The notes: generated from the letters alone by a model not told the origin. A stretch of 64,000 bases of DNA from JAVJSU01 sp040219275 (GCA_040219275.1 JAVJSU010000066.1:55077-119076), one strand, 5' to 3'; shown: positions 1 through 8,574, counted from the first letter of the stretch. Numbers and translations are program-made.

Positions 1-487
1 GACCGATTTTGTGGCAGGCGAGGTTGATCGGGTAATTAAAGGGGGTGATACCGAGGATGATACCGATGGGCGCACGTTTGGTAAACCCCTGTCGATTTTC
101 CCCCGCCGCCGTCCAATCAACTGAGAACACTTCCCCGCCGATGCGACGCGCTTCTTCCGCGCTCACTTTGATGGTCTGCAAGGCGCGGGTGGTTTCCCCG
201 ACAGCGGTTTTATGATTCTTCCCGCCTTCCATAATCATGGCATTCACGAAGTCATCGAAGCGTTCTTTCATGATGTCATGCAGATTTTCGAGAATTTCTG
301 TGCGTTTGTAGCTCGGTAATTTGCGCGTGATCTCGAAGCCTTTTTGCGCGGCGACGATGGCATCTTCCATGTCCTGCTCGCTCGCCATATAGACTTCTCC
401 GGCAACCGAATCATCATACGGGAACTTGACCGTCAGCACATCGTTTGTCGTGCGCCACTCCCCACCCACAAGAATTTTTTCAGGCAT
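1..487 (-). CDS. Aldehyde dehydrogenase family protein, N-terminal part (runs off window)
   Basis: The gene is read leftward from an ATG at 485-487 and continues past the left edge, so only about 162 N-terminal residues are visible. The start region (MPEKILVGGEW) is typical of NAD(P)-dependent aldehyde dehydrogenases. The segment GFTKRAPIGIILGITPFNYP near residues 137-156 is the family's conserved cofactor-site stretch, and its Asn (FNYP) is the residue that stabilises the oxyanion. The catalytic Cys and Glu lie outside the window. The family oxidises aldehydes to acids in the cytoplasm. The subtype (GapN-like, lactaldehyde or semialdehyde) cannot be told from this part. Confidence 0.85.
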   Translation of the reverse strand, partial: MPEKILVGGEWRTTNDVLTVKFPYDDSVAGEVYMASEQDMEDAIVAAQKGFEITRKLPSYKRTEILENLHDIMKERFDDFVNAMIMEGGKNHKTAVGETTRALQTIKVSAEEARRIGGEVFSVDWTAAGENRQGFTKRAPIGIILGITPFNYPINLACHKIG

Positions 488-636
488 TAAAAAGTTCCTT
501 TCATCAATATTATTTTAGCAATTGAATTAATTATAGCAGGAAAATTGCCCGTCAACGAACAGAATTATAGATTTTCGTATATAGCGGAGGTAGCGTGATA
601 GGTCGTTTGCAGAATCCCGAAAAACAGGGTAAATTA

Positions 637-660
637 TTATATAACTTGACAGTTATATAA
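637..660. promoter_or_regulatory. Perfect inverted repeat operator around the -35 box of the arsR-type operon
   Basis: Two 9-bp arms (TTATATAAC at 637-645 and GTTATATAA at 652-660) are exact reverse complements. The 6 bp between them are TTGACA, the -35 box of the promoter. A dimeric winged-helix repressor bound here would block RNA polymerase. The ArsR-type gene starting at 682 is the obvious candidate. Confidence 0.75.
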
Positions 661-675
661 CTCGTGTGGTATATT
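646..675 (+). promoter_or_regulatory. Sigma70-type promoter, TTGACA-18 bp-TATATT
   Basis: The -35 box TTGACA lies at 646-651 and the -10 box TATATT at 670-675. Transcription would start about 7 bp further on, at or next to the ATG at 682. The mRNA is therefore probably leaderless, which fits the lack of an SD sequence before that ATG. Confidence 0.7.
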
Positions 676-681
676 TGTTCT

Positions 682-1017
682 ATGACGACAATCTTCGAAG
701 CGCTAGTTGATCCAACCCGACGGCAAATTCTGGATTTAATCCGCCAGAGACCGCACATGGTCGGCGAAATTGTGGATGCCCTCCAGATTAGCCAGCCCCT
801 TGCCTCCAAGCATTTGCGTGTGCTGAGGGAGGTCGGGTTAGTCTCTGTGCGTCAGGATGCACAACGACGCTGGTACGAACTTAATGCGGAGCCATTGCTG
901 GAACTTGAAGCATGGCTGAAGCCCTATCGTGACTTTATAGAAGATCGCTATGATCGGCTCGAAACCCTTTTAGAACGAATAGATGCAGAGGAGAATAAAC
1001 CAGATGACAAAACTTAA
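682..1017 (+). CDS. ArsR-family winged-helix transcriptional regulator
   Basis: This 111-residue protein is almost entirely one winged-helix domain: MTTIFEALVDPTRRQILDLI, then the recognition-helix region QISQPLASKHLRVLREVGLV, then a wing with QRRWYEL. It lacks the Cys-rich metal site of classic ArsR/SmtB sensors and matches the metal-free subgroup that is usually paired with an SRPBCC protein, as here. I chose the ATG at 682 over the upstream GTG at 664 because 664 lies upstream of the predicted transcription start. The next gene starts 14 bp before this one ends. It probably represses its own operon through the palindrome at 637-660. Confidence 0.88.
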   Translation: MTTIFEALVDPTRRQILDLIRQRPHMVGEIVDALQISQPLASKHLRVLREVGLVSVRQDAQRRWYELNAEPLLELEAWLKPYRDFIEDRYDRLETLLERIDAEENKPDDKT

Positions 1018-1474
1018 CCTTGTTGCTGAACCCGGCAAACATGACATTATCATCAAGCGGGAGTTTAACGCCAGTCGGGAAAAGATATTTAAGGTGCTCA
1101 CGGATCCAAAGCTCGTTTCGGAGTGGTGGGGTCCGCGTGACTTAACCACCGTCGTTGATGAGATGGATGTACGCATGGGCGGCATCTGGCGCTATGTCCA
1201 GAGCGACGCGGATGGCAATTCATACGCCTTTCGCGGGGTCTATCATCAAGTCTCAGCACCGGAATGCCTTGTATTTACGTTTGAGTTTGAAGAGATGCCC
1301 GGTCATATTTTGCTGGAAACTGTCACCCTGACCGAAGAAAACGGCAAAACTACCCTCACCGATGTCTCCGTCTTCCAGTCTATAGCAGACCGCGATGGCA
1401 TGGTCGCCTCAGGTATGGAAAGTGGCGCGCAGGATAGCTGGGATCGGCTGGAAGAAGTGCTTGCAACCCTCTAA
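1004..1474 (+). CDS. SRPBCC (AHSA1-like) domain protein
   Basis: The 156-residue product is a single START-like SRPBCC fold. It opens with an IKREFNASREKIFKVLTDPK helix-grip start, followed by SEWWGP and a C-terminal helix ending WDRLEEVLATL. Such proteins bind hydrophobic ligands in a cavity; in ArsR-linked operons the ligand is usually unknown. The ATG at 1004 has GAGGAG at 988-993 and overlaps the arsR-type gene by 14 bp, so translation is probably coupled. A ligand-sensing or detoxifying role in the operon is an inference. Confidence 0.85.
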   Translation: MTKLNLVAEPGKHDIIIKREFNASREKIFKVLTDPKLVSEWWGPRDLTTVVDEMDVRMGGIWRYVQSDADGNSYAFRGVYHQVSAPECLVFTFEFEEMPGHILLETVTLTEENGKTTLTDVSVFQSIADRDGMVASGMESGAQDSWDRLEEVLATL

Positions 1475-1584
1475 ACCGTTCATCTAATCTACAAATAATC
1501 GACAAATTGATAGTGCTCGCAAGAAATAATGTTCAAACGAACATAGATGGTATTCACTTTGTGTATGAAGGGGAGAAATGCGTC

Positions 1585-2169
1585 ATGAGTAAAGTCATTA
1601 TTGATATTACGATGTCGCTGGATGGCTATGTGACCGCGCCGAATGATGGTATGGGCAACGGGCTGGGAGACGGTGGCATCATCCTGCATGATTGGGTATT
1701 TGATGCGAAAACGCCCGACGACGAAAAATTCTTGTCCGGCGACGCGATTCAGGCGTTGGGCGCGTGTATTCTTGGTCGGCGCACCTTTGATATTGCGGAA
1801 GGTGTCTGGGGAGACAATCCGCCGTTTGGTGCAAACGAGGTGTTCGTACTGACACATCGCCCGCACGAAACGCTCATTCGAGGTGCAACAACATTCATTT
1901 TCGTTACCGATGGCATGGAGAGTGCGCTCGAAAATGCGATGGCTTCCGCGAAGGGGAAAAATGTCAGTTTGATGGGCGCAGATGTGAGCCAGCAATATCT
2001 CAAAGCGGGATTGGTCGATGAGATTCAGCTTCACGTCGCCAATATCTTACTCGGCGGTGGTCGCCCGTTGTTTGCCAATATCGGTGCTGAATTCATCAAA
2101 TTGGAGCGGCTTCAAGTCGTTCCAACCCCATCAACCACCCATATTCGTTATCAAGTCGTTAAAAATTAA
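1585..2169 (+). CDS. RibD C-terminal/dihydrofolate-reductase-like protein
   Basis: The 194-residue protein has the DHFR-like RibD_C fold: VIIDITMSLDGYVTAPNDG at the N-terminus, ILGRRTFDI in the middle, MGADVSQQYLKAGLVDEIQL and LLGGGRPLF near the end. These stretches form the NADPH-binding sheet of the family. Stand-alone members are reductases of mostly unknown substrate; this one is not in a riboflavin operon. The ATG at 1585 follows a GGGGAG stretch. The longer reading from 1507 has no SD. It is probably the third gene of the arsR-type operon. Confidence 0.85.
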   Translation: MSKVIIDITMSLDGYVTAPNDGMGNGLGDGGIILHDWVFDAKTPDDEKFLSGDAIQALGACILGRRTFDIAEGVWGDNPPFGANEVFVLTHRPHETLIRGATTFIFVTDGMESALENAMASAKGKNVSLMGADVSQQYLKAGLVDEIQLHVANILLGGGRPLFANIGAEFIKLERLQVVPTPSTTHIRYQVVKN

Positions 2170-2194
2170 TTCACACTATAAGAGGACATTCTCA

Positions 2195-2992
2195 TTGAAT
2201 ACTGTAACGTCAAAAGATGGTACAACCATCGCCTACGACAAAGCTGGACAAGGCGCACCGTTAATTCTCGTCGGTGGGGCGTTTGAGCAACGTGCGATGG
2301 ATTCGGAAACGGCGCAACTTGCCGCGTTTCCACTCCTCGCCGAGAATTTCACGGTCATTCATTATGATCGGCGCGGGCGCGGGGATAGCGCCAATACCTT
2401 ACCCTTTGCCGTTGCGCGTGAAATTGAAGATATTGAAGCCTTGATCGACGCAACAGGCGGTTCGGCTTATGTATTTGGCATCTCATCCGGCGCGGCACTG
2501 GCTTTCGAGGCGGCGTTGTCGCTTGGTAACAAGGTGAAGAAACTCGCGCTCTATGAACCTCCCTATAACGACGATGCCGATGCACGACAGGCATGGCGCA
2601 CCTTCCGCACGGAGCTTGATGCTGTGCTGGCAGATGGGCGCAATGCGGATGCTGTGGGGCTGTTCATGGGGCTGATGGGCGTACCGCCGGAACATCTCGC
2701 AGGGATGCGCGAAATGCCGATGTGGGGCATGTGGGAAGGGGTTGCGCCGACTATTGCCTATGATGCCGCCGCGCTCGGTGAAGAAGCGGCAATCCCTATA
2801 GCGAATTCAAAGAAATTAACGATGTCTGTATTGGTGATGAACGGTGGCGAGAGCTTCCCGTTTATGCAGACAACAGCGGAAGCACTTGCGGATGCCATAC
2901 CGGATGCTGAACACCGTGTTGTTACCGGTCAGGCACATGAGGTCAGCGCGGATGCCCTCGCGCCAATATTGGTAGACTTTTTCAGCGCATAA
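2195..2992 (+). CDS. Alpha/beta-hydrolase fold protein
   Basis: Translation most likely starts at TTG 2195, preceded by AGAGGA at 2181-2186. The open frame extends upstream to 2018 but there overlaps the previous gene and has no family resemblance. The 265-residue product shows the fold in order: an oxyanion region GQGAPLILVGGAFEQ, the strand HYDRRGRGDS, and the nucleophile elbow GISSGA (Ser in G-x-S-x-G). The C-terminal His is probably in GQAHEVSADALAPIL. The substrate is unknown. It is the last gene before the terminator at 3019-3050. Confidence 0.85.
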   Translation: MNTVTSKDGTTIAYDKAGQGAPLILVGGAFEQRAMDSETAQLAAFPLLAENFTVIHYDRRGRGDSANTLPFAVAREIEDIEALIDATGGSAYVFGISSGAALAFEAALSLGNKVKKLALYEPPYNDDADARQAWRTFRTELDAVLADGRNADAVGLFMGLMGVPPEHLAGMREMPMWGMWEGVAPTIAYDAAALGEEAAIPIANSKKLTMSVLVMNGGESFPFMQTTAEALADAIPDAEHRVVTGQAHEVSADALAPILVDFFSA

Positions 2993-3018
2993 TATAATTT
3001 GTAGTCAAGTAAGTTCAG

Positions 3019-3050
3019 ACAGGTTCATCTTCGGGTGAGCCTGTTTTGTT
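3019..3050 (+). terminator. Rho-independent terminator with UUCG tetraloop
   Basis: An 11-bp stem (3019-3029 with 3034-3044, two G-U pairs) closes on a C(UUCG)G tetraloop and runs into TTTTGTTTCATTTT. It lies 27 bp after the hydrolase stop codon and ends the four-gene operon. Confidence 0.9.
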
Positions 3051-3122
3051 TCATTTTAGATTTCCGTCCCTTCCAAATTCCCGTATAATCATAAAATCAC
3101 AATCATATGTTAGGGAACAATT

Positions 3123-3752
3123 ATGACCATCGAATTTACGGACATCATCACCAGCGAAGCCGAACTCCGCACCATCATCCCGCCACCGGGGGAAATGATT
3201 ATCAAGAAGGCGATTCCTGTAATTGATGAGCATTGCAAAGCGTTTATCGCACGTTCGCCGTTTTTGCTCATTTCATCGTCGGACGCAAACGGCAACCTTG
3301 ATGTGTCGCCCAAGGGTGATCCGGCGGGATTTGTGCAGGTGCTCGACGAAAAAACGCTCGCCATCCCTGATCGCGTGGGCAACGGGCGTGCCGATACCAT
3401 ACGTAACATCATAGAGACTCAAAATGTGGGATTATTGTTCCTGCTTCCGGGCAAAGGCGAGACTTTGCGCGTCAATGGCACTGCAAAAATCGTGCGCGAT
3501 GGGTGGTTGCGCGAACAATTGGCATACAAAGGAAAGTCGCCGGATGTCGCCATCGTCGTTACGGTGAAAGAAGCGTTCATGCACTGTGCTAAGTGCGTCT
3601 ATCGTTCGCATCTGTGGGATGCAGAAAGCCAGCCAGATTTGCAGGGTCTCGCATCACTCGCGCAGATACTGGTCGACCACTCAAAGTTCAACATTGATGT
3701 AAACGAATTTCAAGAAGAGATCGACGAGGAATACCGCGACAACTTGTATTAA
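3123..3752 (+). CDS. Pyridoxamine-5'-phosphate-oxidase-like flavoprotein (MSMEG_1061-type)
   Basis: The 209-residue protein has a split-barrel flavin-binding fold. FLLISSSDANGNLDVSPKGD near residues 47-66 and LAIPDRVGNGRADTIRNI near 79-96 match the FMN phosphate-binding stretches of the PPOX family. The tail with HCAKCVYRSHLWD resembles the MSMEG_1061 subgroup. Members bind FMN or F420 and reduce small molecules; the substrate here is unknown. It stands alone between a terminator and an SDR 25 bp downstream, with which it may be co-transcribed. The SD is weak (AGGGAAC). Confidence 0.8.
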   Translation: MTIEFTDIITSEAELRTIIPPPGEMIIKKAIPVIDEHCKAFIARSPFLLISSSDANGNLDVSPKGDPAGFVQVLDEKTLAIPDRVGNGRADTIRNIIETQNVGLLFLLPGKGETLRVNGTAKIVRDGWLREQLAYKGKSPDVAIVVTVKEAFMHCAKCVYRSHLWDAESQPDLQGLASLAQILVDHSKFNIDVNEFQEEIDEEYRDNLY

Positions 3753-3777
3753 AAAATGTTCTTGAAAAGGCGCAACC

Positions 3778-4551
3778 ATGACGCAAATTTCGCTAGCAGG
3801 CAGAACGGCATTGATTACCGGCGCGAGTCGTTCCATTGGCATTGGTGCGGCGACTGCCCGCGCACTCGCCGAAGCAGGCGCAAACATTTTCACAACGTAT
3901 TATCGTCCGGTGGATGTCGAACTGAATTTAGAAGTCGATACGCACGATGCCGAAAATCTCATCGACGAGTTGCGCGGAATGGGCGTGCAAGCCAACGGTT
4001 TAGAGGTTGATCTCGCCGACCCGTCCGCCGCCCACGACCTCATGAAACGGGTCAATGAGCAGGTTGGCTTGGTGGATATTCTGGTCAACAACGCCACTTA
4101 TTCGCTGGATGTGGATATTAACGCGCTTACGGCGGAAATTCTGGATCGCCATTACGAAGTCAACGTGCGTGGGATGATGCTTCTGTCGCAGGCGTTCGTC
4201 CAACAGTGGAATAAACCCTCCGGCGGACGCATCATCAACATGACATCCGGGCAGGGCTTGCACGGAATGCCGGATAACCTCGCCTATGCCGTCACCAAAG
4301 CCTCGGTGGATGTCTTTACGGTCAGCCTCAGCGAAGCGGTCATGTCACGCGGCATTACCGTCAACACAGTTGAACCCGGCGCGACGGATACCGGCTGGAT
4401 GTCCGCTGAACTCAAGGCACATATCATCTCTCGTTCGCCCACAGGACGCGTCGGGATGCCAGAAGATGCCGCCCGTTTAATCCGTTTTCTGGTGTCAGAC
4501 GAAGCGCAATGGATCACCGGACAACTCATTCGCTCTCGTGGCGGGATGTAA
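3778..4551 (+). CDS. Short-chain dehydrogenase/reductase (SDR)
   Basis: This 257-residue classical SDR begins with the nucleotide-binding motif TGASRSIGIG near residues 15-24 and continues with NNAT, a Ser in NMTSGQG, and the catalytic YAVTKAS (Tyr-x3-Lys). The C-terminal VEPGATDTGWM and ITGQLIRSRGG stretches are those of FabG-like 3-oxoacyl reductases. It reduces or oxidises a carbonyl/alcohol with NAD(P)H; the substrate cannot be named. It lies 25 bp after the PPOX gene on the same strand, so the two may form a redox pair. Confidence 0.88.
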   Translation: MTQISLAGRTALITGASRSIGIGAATARALAEAGANIFTTYYRPVDVELNLEVDTHDAENLIDELRGMGVQANGLEVDLADPSAAHDLMKRVNEQVGLVDILVNNATYSLDVDINALTAEILDRHYEVNVRGMMLLSQAFVQQWNKPSGGRIINMTSGQGLHGMPDNLAYAVTKASVDVFTVSLSEAVMSRGITVNTVEPGATDTGWMSAELKAHIISRSPTGRVGMPEDAARLIRFLVSDEAQWITGQLIRSRGGM

Positions 4552-4659
4552 TTTAGGGACAACAGGAAAAATGTACGCCCTATTTTTTATCTCAGCCTCC
4601 ACGCAGAGCTTCAAATTGTAGAGCATATCTCCCCGTCTCTAATTTTTGGGGGCTGGGGG

Positions 4660-4740
4660 GTGAGGTCAATCGAGACACAAAGAGCCGGAAAAATACTCTG
4701 CGTTTCTCCGCGCTCTTTGCGTCCCTGCGTTATGCTTTTT
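4660..4740. repeat. Intergenic 'ctgcgtttctccgcgctctt' repeat, copy 1
   Basis: The right half (4698-4740) is nearly identical to 5876-5918; the shared text begins ctgcgtttctccgcgctctt. Related but more diverged text occurs at 11300-11370, 51756-51816 and 58884-58913. No open frame crosses it. The mutual similarity of these spacers shows a dispersed intergenic repeat family. Confidence 0.75.
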
Positions 4741-4745
4741 TGACT

Positions 4746-5711
4746 TTACTCTGCTTCTACGTTGATGAATTCGTAGAGCGTCGTCATGCTATCTTCTAAG
4801 ATGAGATGACCGGCTTCATTGATGTAATACACGGCACTCTCCGGCGGGAAGGTGAACGGCACAGGATCATTGGCACATGCCATCAGCGTTGAATAGACAT
4901 CACTGAAGTGCAAAACACCCTGATTAAATTCGACTGTTCCGCCTGCCTGATTACAATCAATCGTCATGGTCGCCATATTATCGACAATCTGTAGCGTATA
5001 CGGCAAGGTGTCATCCAATTCAACCATCATCGCCATGCTCAGAACACGGATCAGCGTCCATTCTGTGTCAACAATGCTCGGCGGCGCGAATCTTAACTGA
5101 CCTTCGCTCGACTGTAAGATAAGTTCACCGTTTTCCACGCTGACCATGTTTGTCGCGTTGAGTCCTGCAAGATACTCTGTTTCCAGCGAATCTTCGGGGC
5201 AGGCGACTCTGGTGGAGACGGTGGTTTCAATGTTGAACGGGTTGAAAGTGAGATTTGCCTGAACGCTGTTACAATCGGCTTTAATCGCCAGTCCGTCTTC
5301 CGTGAGAATCAACGTATAGCGGGTAGGGTCTTCGATGTCTGTGCCATTCAGTGACTGCAATTCCCAAACTTTGCCGCCTAAATGTGCCGGAAATTGTTGG
5401 ACGACCTCAACCAATTCATACGCCAACGATGACGCATCCGCGGGGACATTCTCGCGCTCGGTAATGTTGACCAGCAGAGTATATTCAAAGCCTTCTTCAA
5501 AGGTGAAGCCCTCAATCTGATCGTAGAAAAACGTGAGGTTGTCGTCATCTTCAAAGCGCACAATCAGACACTGTTGAGCACCTACGCCAACACAATCTTG
5601 CTGATACGGCGCGATGTGCATAATCGTTTGCATCGGTTCGATGTCCTCCTGTGCCATCAGGGGTAGGGAAAATACAAGTAATACTGCAATTGTGATGAGT
5701 TGTTTTATCAT
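4746..5711 (-). CDS. Secreted protein with two META-type domains
   Basis: From the ATG at 5709-5711 the 321-residue product begins with a signal peptide (MIKQLITIAVLLVFSLPLMA, likely cut before QED) that lacks a lipobox Cys. Two repeats follow: KVWELQSLNGTDI near residue 118 and TEWTLIRVLSMAM near 219. Each ends in a patch with a Cys-containing strand (KADCNS, TIDCNQ), as in META/HslJ domains. META proteins are extracytoplasmic, heat- or drug-related, and of unclear biochemistry. A start at 5735 is possible but has no better SD. It is flanked on both sides by repeat DNA and appears monocistronic. Confidence 0.75.
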   Translation of the reverse strand: MIKQLITIAVLLVFSLPLMAQEDIEPMQTIMHIAPYQQDCVGVGAQQCLIVRFEDDDNLTFFYDQIEGFTFEEGFEYTLLVNITERENVPADASSLAYELVEVVQQFPAHLGGKVWELQSLNGTDIEDPTRYTLILTEDGLAIKADCNSVQANLTFNPFNIETTVSTRVACPEDSLETEYLAGLNATNMVSVENGELILQSSEGQLRFAPPSIVDTEWTLIRVLSMAMMVELDDTLPYTLQIVDNMATMTIDCNQAGGTVEFNQGVLHFSDVYSTLMACANDPVPFTFPPESAVYYINEAGHLILEDSMTTLYEFINVEAE

Positions 5712-5841
5712 CGTGTTTGGAAACCTTTCTTTCATTCGTTTTGACCAATACTGATTCAACGCCACGCAATCAGAAATCGTTCCATCGAATTTTTTCTCGC
5801 TGAGGCATTTGACTTAAATTGCCTTATTCGGAATAAAATTC

Positions 5842-5922
5842 ACCATAAAGACGCGGAGAAATGAGAAAAAATACCCTGCGTTTCTCCGCGCTCTTTGCGT
5901 CCCTACGTTATTCTTTTTGAGT
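5842..5922. repeat. Intergenic 'ctgcgtttctccgcgctctt' repeat, copy 2
   Basis: This is a second copy of the cassette at 4660-4740, with an added left arm (acgcggagaaa) that pairs with the ttctccgcg stretch, so the DNA can form a hairpin. It directly abuts the four-hairpin element at 5935-6116. Together they fill the 418-bp gap between two leftward genes. Confidence 0.75.
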
Positions 5923-5934
5923 AATGACTGCTCA

Positions 5935-6116
5935 GTTGCAAGGTTATAAAGTGGCTCGACAAAACCGCATTGGGCTGAAACCCCAATGCTAGAATGATTT
6001 TCGAAACCCCACTGAAGTGGGCTATATTCACAAATGTATGGGAAGAATAGCCTGCTTCAGCAGGGTTTTACACCTACTTAGCCAATGGGTTTCAGCCATT
6101 GGCGGCACTTTGCAAC
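5935..6116. repeat. Four-hairpin intergenic element with GTTGCAA ends, copy 1 (complete)
   Basis: The 182-bp unit starts GTTGCAAGG and ends CTTTGCAAC, giving short terminal inverted repeats. Inside are four stem-loops in order: GCATTGGG/CCCAATGC with loop CTGAAA; CCCAC/GTGGG with loop TGAA; CCTGC/GCAGG with loop TTCA; GCCAATGG/CCATTGGC with loop GTTTCAG. No protein is encoded. Other copies lie at 33874-34029, 58958-59129 and 63901-64000. Confidence 0.85.
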
Positions 6117-6129
6117 CAACAACTAACAA

Positions 6130-8379
6130 CTACTGTTGCAAATACGCGCTGGTATAGGACTCTTTCACGCTGAGCAGGTCTTTCGGTGTGCCTTCAAACA
6201 AGACCTGCCCGCCATTGCTCCCGCCTTCCGGTCCCATGTCGATGATCCAATCCGCGTTACGAATGACATCGAGGTTATGCTCAATCACGATGACCGAATT
6301 GCCCGTGTCCACCAGCCGATTCATGATCGTCAGCAGTTGGCTAATATCGGACATATGCAAACCCGTCGTCGGCTCATCCATCACGTAGATACTGCCTTTT
6401 TTGTGGAGTTCGCTGGCAAGTTTGATGCGCTGACATTCTCCGCCGGAAAGCGTACTGAGGGGTTGACCGAGCGTCAGGTAGCCGATTCCGACATCGTTTA
6501 GCGCCTGCAATTTATTCGTGATCTTATCAATATCGAAGAACTCCAGCGCCTGCTGAATGGTCATCTCGAAGAAATCGGTGATAGATTTGCCGTCGAGTGT
6601 GTAGGTCAGCACCTCGTCTTTAAAGCGTTTGCCGCCACACACCTCACACGGAATTTTCACATTATCCAGCACACCCGCATCCAGATAAATCACGCCCAAA
6701 CCCTGACAATTCTCACACGCACCCTCGGAGTTAAAGCTAAACAGGGCGGCGCTGACATCGTTGGCTTTGGCGAAGGCTTTCCGGACATCATCCAGAATGC
6801 CCGTATACGTCGCCGGATTTGATCTGGAATTCGCCCCCACTGGCGATTGGTCAATCACAATTGCATCGGGATGTTGGCGCAGAAAGGCTTGATTAATCAG
6901 CGAACTTTTACCCGAACCCGCCACGCCTGTGACGACGGTCAGGATACCTTTGGGGATGTTGATGTTGATGTTTTGCAGATTGTTCACTTTCGCATTCTTG
7001 ACCGTCAATTGTCCCTTTGCCGTGCGGAAACTCGCCTTGATCGGCAGAGACTTGTTCATGAATTCACCCGTCAAAGTGTCCGATTTTAGCAAGCCGTCAT
7101 AATCACCTTCAAAGACGATGTTACCGCCCTTTGTGCCTGCCCGCGGACCAATATCCACAATATGATCGGCGACTCGAATCACATCTGGGTCATGCTCCAC
7201 GACGATGACCGTGTTACCCTTGTCGCGCAATTGTTGCAGAAGCTCGTTCATACGGTGCACATCACGCGGGTGCAAGCCGATGCTTGGCTCGTCGAAAATG
7301 TACATCACATCGTTTAAGCTACTGCCCAGATGCTTGACGATCTTCACACGTTGCGATTCCCCGCCTGAAAGCGTGTCTGTCGGGCGATCAAGCGTAAGAT
7401 ATTCTAGCCCGATGTCGATCACATGCTGTAGGCGCTCGGTTAGCGTGGCGACCATCGGTGCGGCGGCGGGGTCGTCTATGTCTCGAACGACCTCAATCAA
7501 TTTGCTGATTTCCATTTTTGAGAGATCGGCGATGTTGTAGCCGTTTATCTTGCACGATAGCGCCGCCGGACTCAGCCGCGCGCCCTTGCACAGCGTACAC
7601 GGACCGTAGGTGATGTATGGCGCGACCTGCTTTTGTGTGCGCTCGCCGTACGTTTTTAAGTCTTTGGTGATGTACTTGCGCGTGAACTTATCGAGTATGC
7701 CTTCAACGGTCAGGTTAATTTCCTTGTTGCCCATCTGCGTCTTGACCTTGAACGGCTCACTATGAAGCAGGATTTGCATTTCTTCGTCGGTGTAATCGTC
7801 CAGTTTCTTGTCATTATCGAATAAGCCGGAATTCGTGATGAGCGACCAATCCCAACTGTCGAGCTTATAATCTGGATACAAAATTGCGCCTTCATTCAGC
7901 GATTTCGACGTATCCAGAAACATCTCCATATCCACGCCCATTTTGCGCCCGATGCCGTTACATTCCGGGCACATCCCCTGTGGATCATTAAACGAAAAAA
8001 CATTCGTATGACCCACATGCGGTTGACCAACGCGAGAAAATAGCAAGCGCAACACCGGCGAAATATCGGTGATCGTCCCCATTGTGGAGTGTGACCCGCC
8101 ACCCAATCGTTTCTGATCCACCACAATCGGCATACTCAAATTCTGGATCGAATCGGCTTCTGGCTGAGAATAGCGGGGCAGAAAATTGCGGACGAACATG
8201 CTAAAGTTTTCATTTAAGAGGCGCTGTCCCTCGGTGGCAATCGTATCGAACACAATCGACGATTTGCCCGAACCGGAGACTCCGGTGAAGATCGTAATTT
8301 TCCGTTTGGGAATGCTCAACGAGACATCTTTGAGGTTATTTTCCCGCGCACCGCGAATCTCAATATATTCTTGAAACAC
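6130..8379 (-). CDS. UvrA-like ABC ATPase (short, UvrB-independent type)
   Basis: The 749-residue protein has two ABC halves: Walker A GVSGSGKSS near residue 33 with signature TLSGGESQRVKI, and Walker A GVAGSGKSS with signature TLSGGECQRIKL. Zn-finger Cys pairs are present (CPECNGIG, CTLCKG, CENCQG, CEVCGG). UvrA proper has about 940 residues; the missing part corresponds to the UvrB-binding/insertion region. It is therefore likely a UvrA2- or DrrC-type protein, which in other bacteria gives tolerance to DNA-binding drugs. GTG 8379 is chosen because the promoter at 8430-8458 places the transcription start near 8423, downstream of the TTG at 8430. Confidence 0.9.
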   Translation of the reverse strand: MFQEYIEIRGARENNLKDVSLSIPKRKITIFTGVSGSGKSSIVFDTIATEGQRLLNENFSMFVRNFLPRYSQPEADSIQNLSMPIVVDQKRLGGGSHSTMGTITDISPVLRLLFSRVGQPHVGHTNVFSFNDPQGMCPECNGIGRKMGVDMEMFLDTSKSLNEGAILYPDYKLDSWDWSLITNSGLFDNDKKLDDYTDEEMQILLHSEPFKVKTQMGNKEINLTVEGILDKFTRKYITKDLKTYGERTQKQVAPYITYGPCTLCKGARLSPAALSCKINGYNIADLSKMEISKLIEVVRDIDDPAAAPMVATLTERLQHVIDIGLEYLTLDRPTDTLSGGESQRVKIVKHLGSSLNDVMYIFDEPSIGLHPRDVHRMNELLQQLRDKGNTVIVVEHDPDVIRVADHIVDIGPRAGTKGGNIVFEGDYDGLLKSDTLTGEFMNKSLPIKASFRTAKGQLTVKNAKVNNLQNININIPKGILTVVTGVAGSGKSSLINQAFLRQHPDAIVIDQSPVGANSRSNPATYTGILDDVRKAFAKANDVSAALFSFNSEGACENCQGLGVIYLDAGVLDNVKIPCEVCGGKRFKDEVLTYTLDGKSITDFFEMTIQQALEFFDIDKITNKLQALNDVGIGYLTLGQPLSTLSGGECQRIKLASELHKKGSIYVMDEPTTGLHMSDISQLLTIMNRLVDTGNSVIVIEHNLDVIRNADWIIDMGPEGGSNGGQVLFEGTPKDLLSVKESYTSAYLQQ

Positions 8380-8429
8380 AGTTTCCCCGATCTCTGAATA
8401 GTGAATAACAGGTGTGCTATAGCAGAACA

Positions 8430-8458
8430 AATGTATGAATATTCGCGGATTCTGTCAA
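8430..8458 (-). promoter_or_regulatory. Promoter of the UvrA-like gene, TTGACA-17 bp-TACATT
   Basis: Read on the minus strand, a perfect -35 TTGACA (8453-8458) is separated by 17 bp from TACATT (8430-8435). Transcription would begin near 8423, which decides the GTG start at 8379. Confidence 0.75.
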
Positions 8459-8574
8459 GTGGTAAGTCCCGGAGATGTGAAGAAATCTTAACAATTGAAG
8501 ATGTGATAAGAGGTCTTAAAAGTTCACAAAGGGCAAATCGAATTTTAGCCAAAATGCTCGAAAAATACGCCTAT

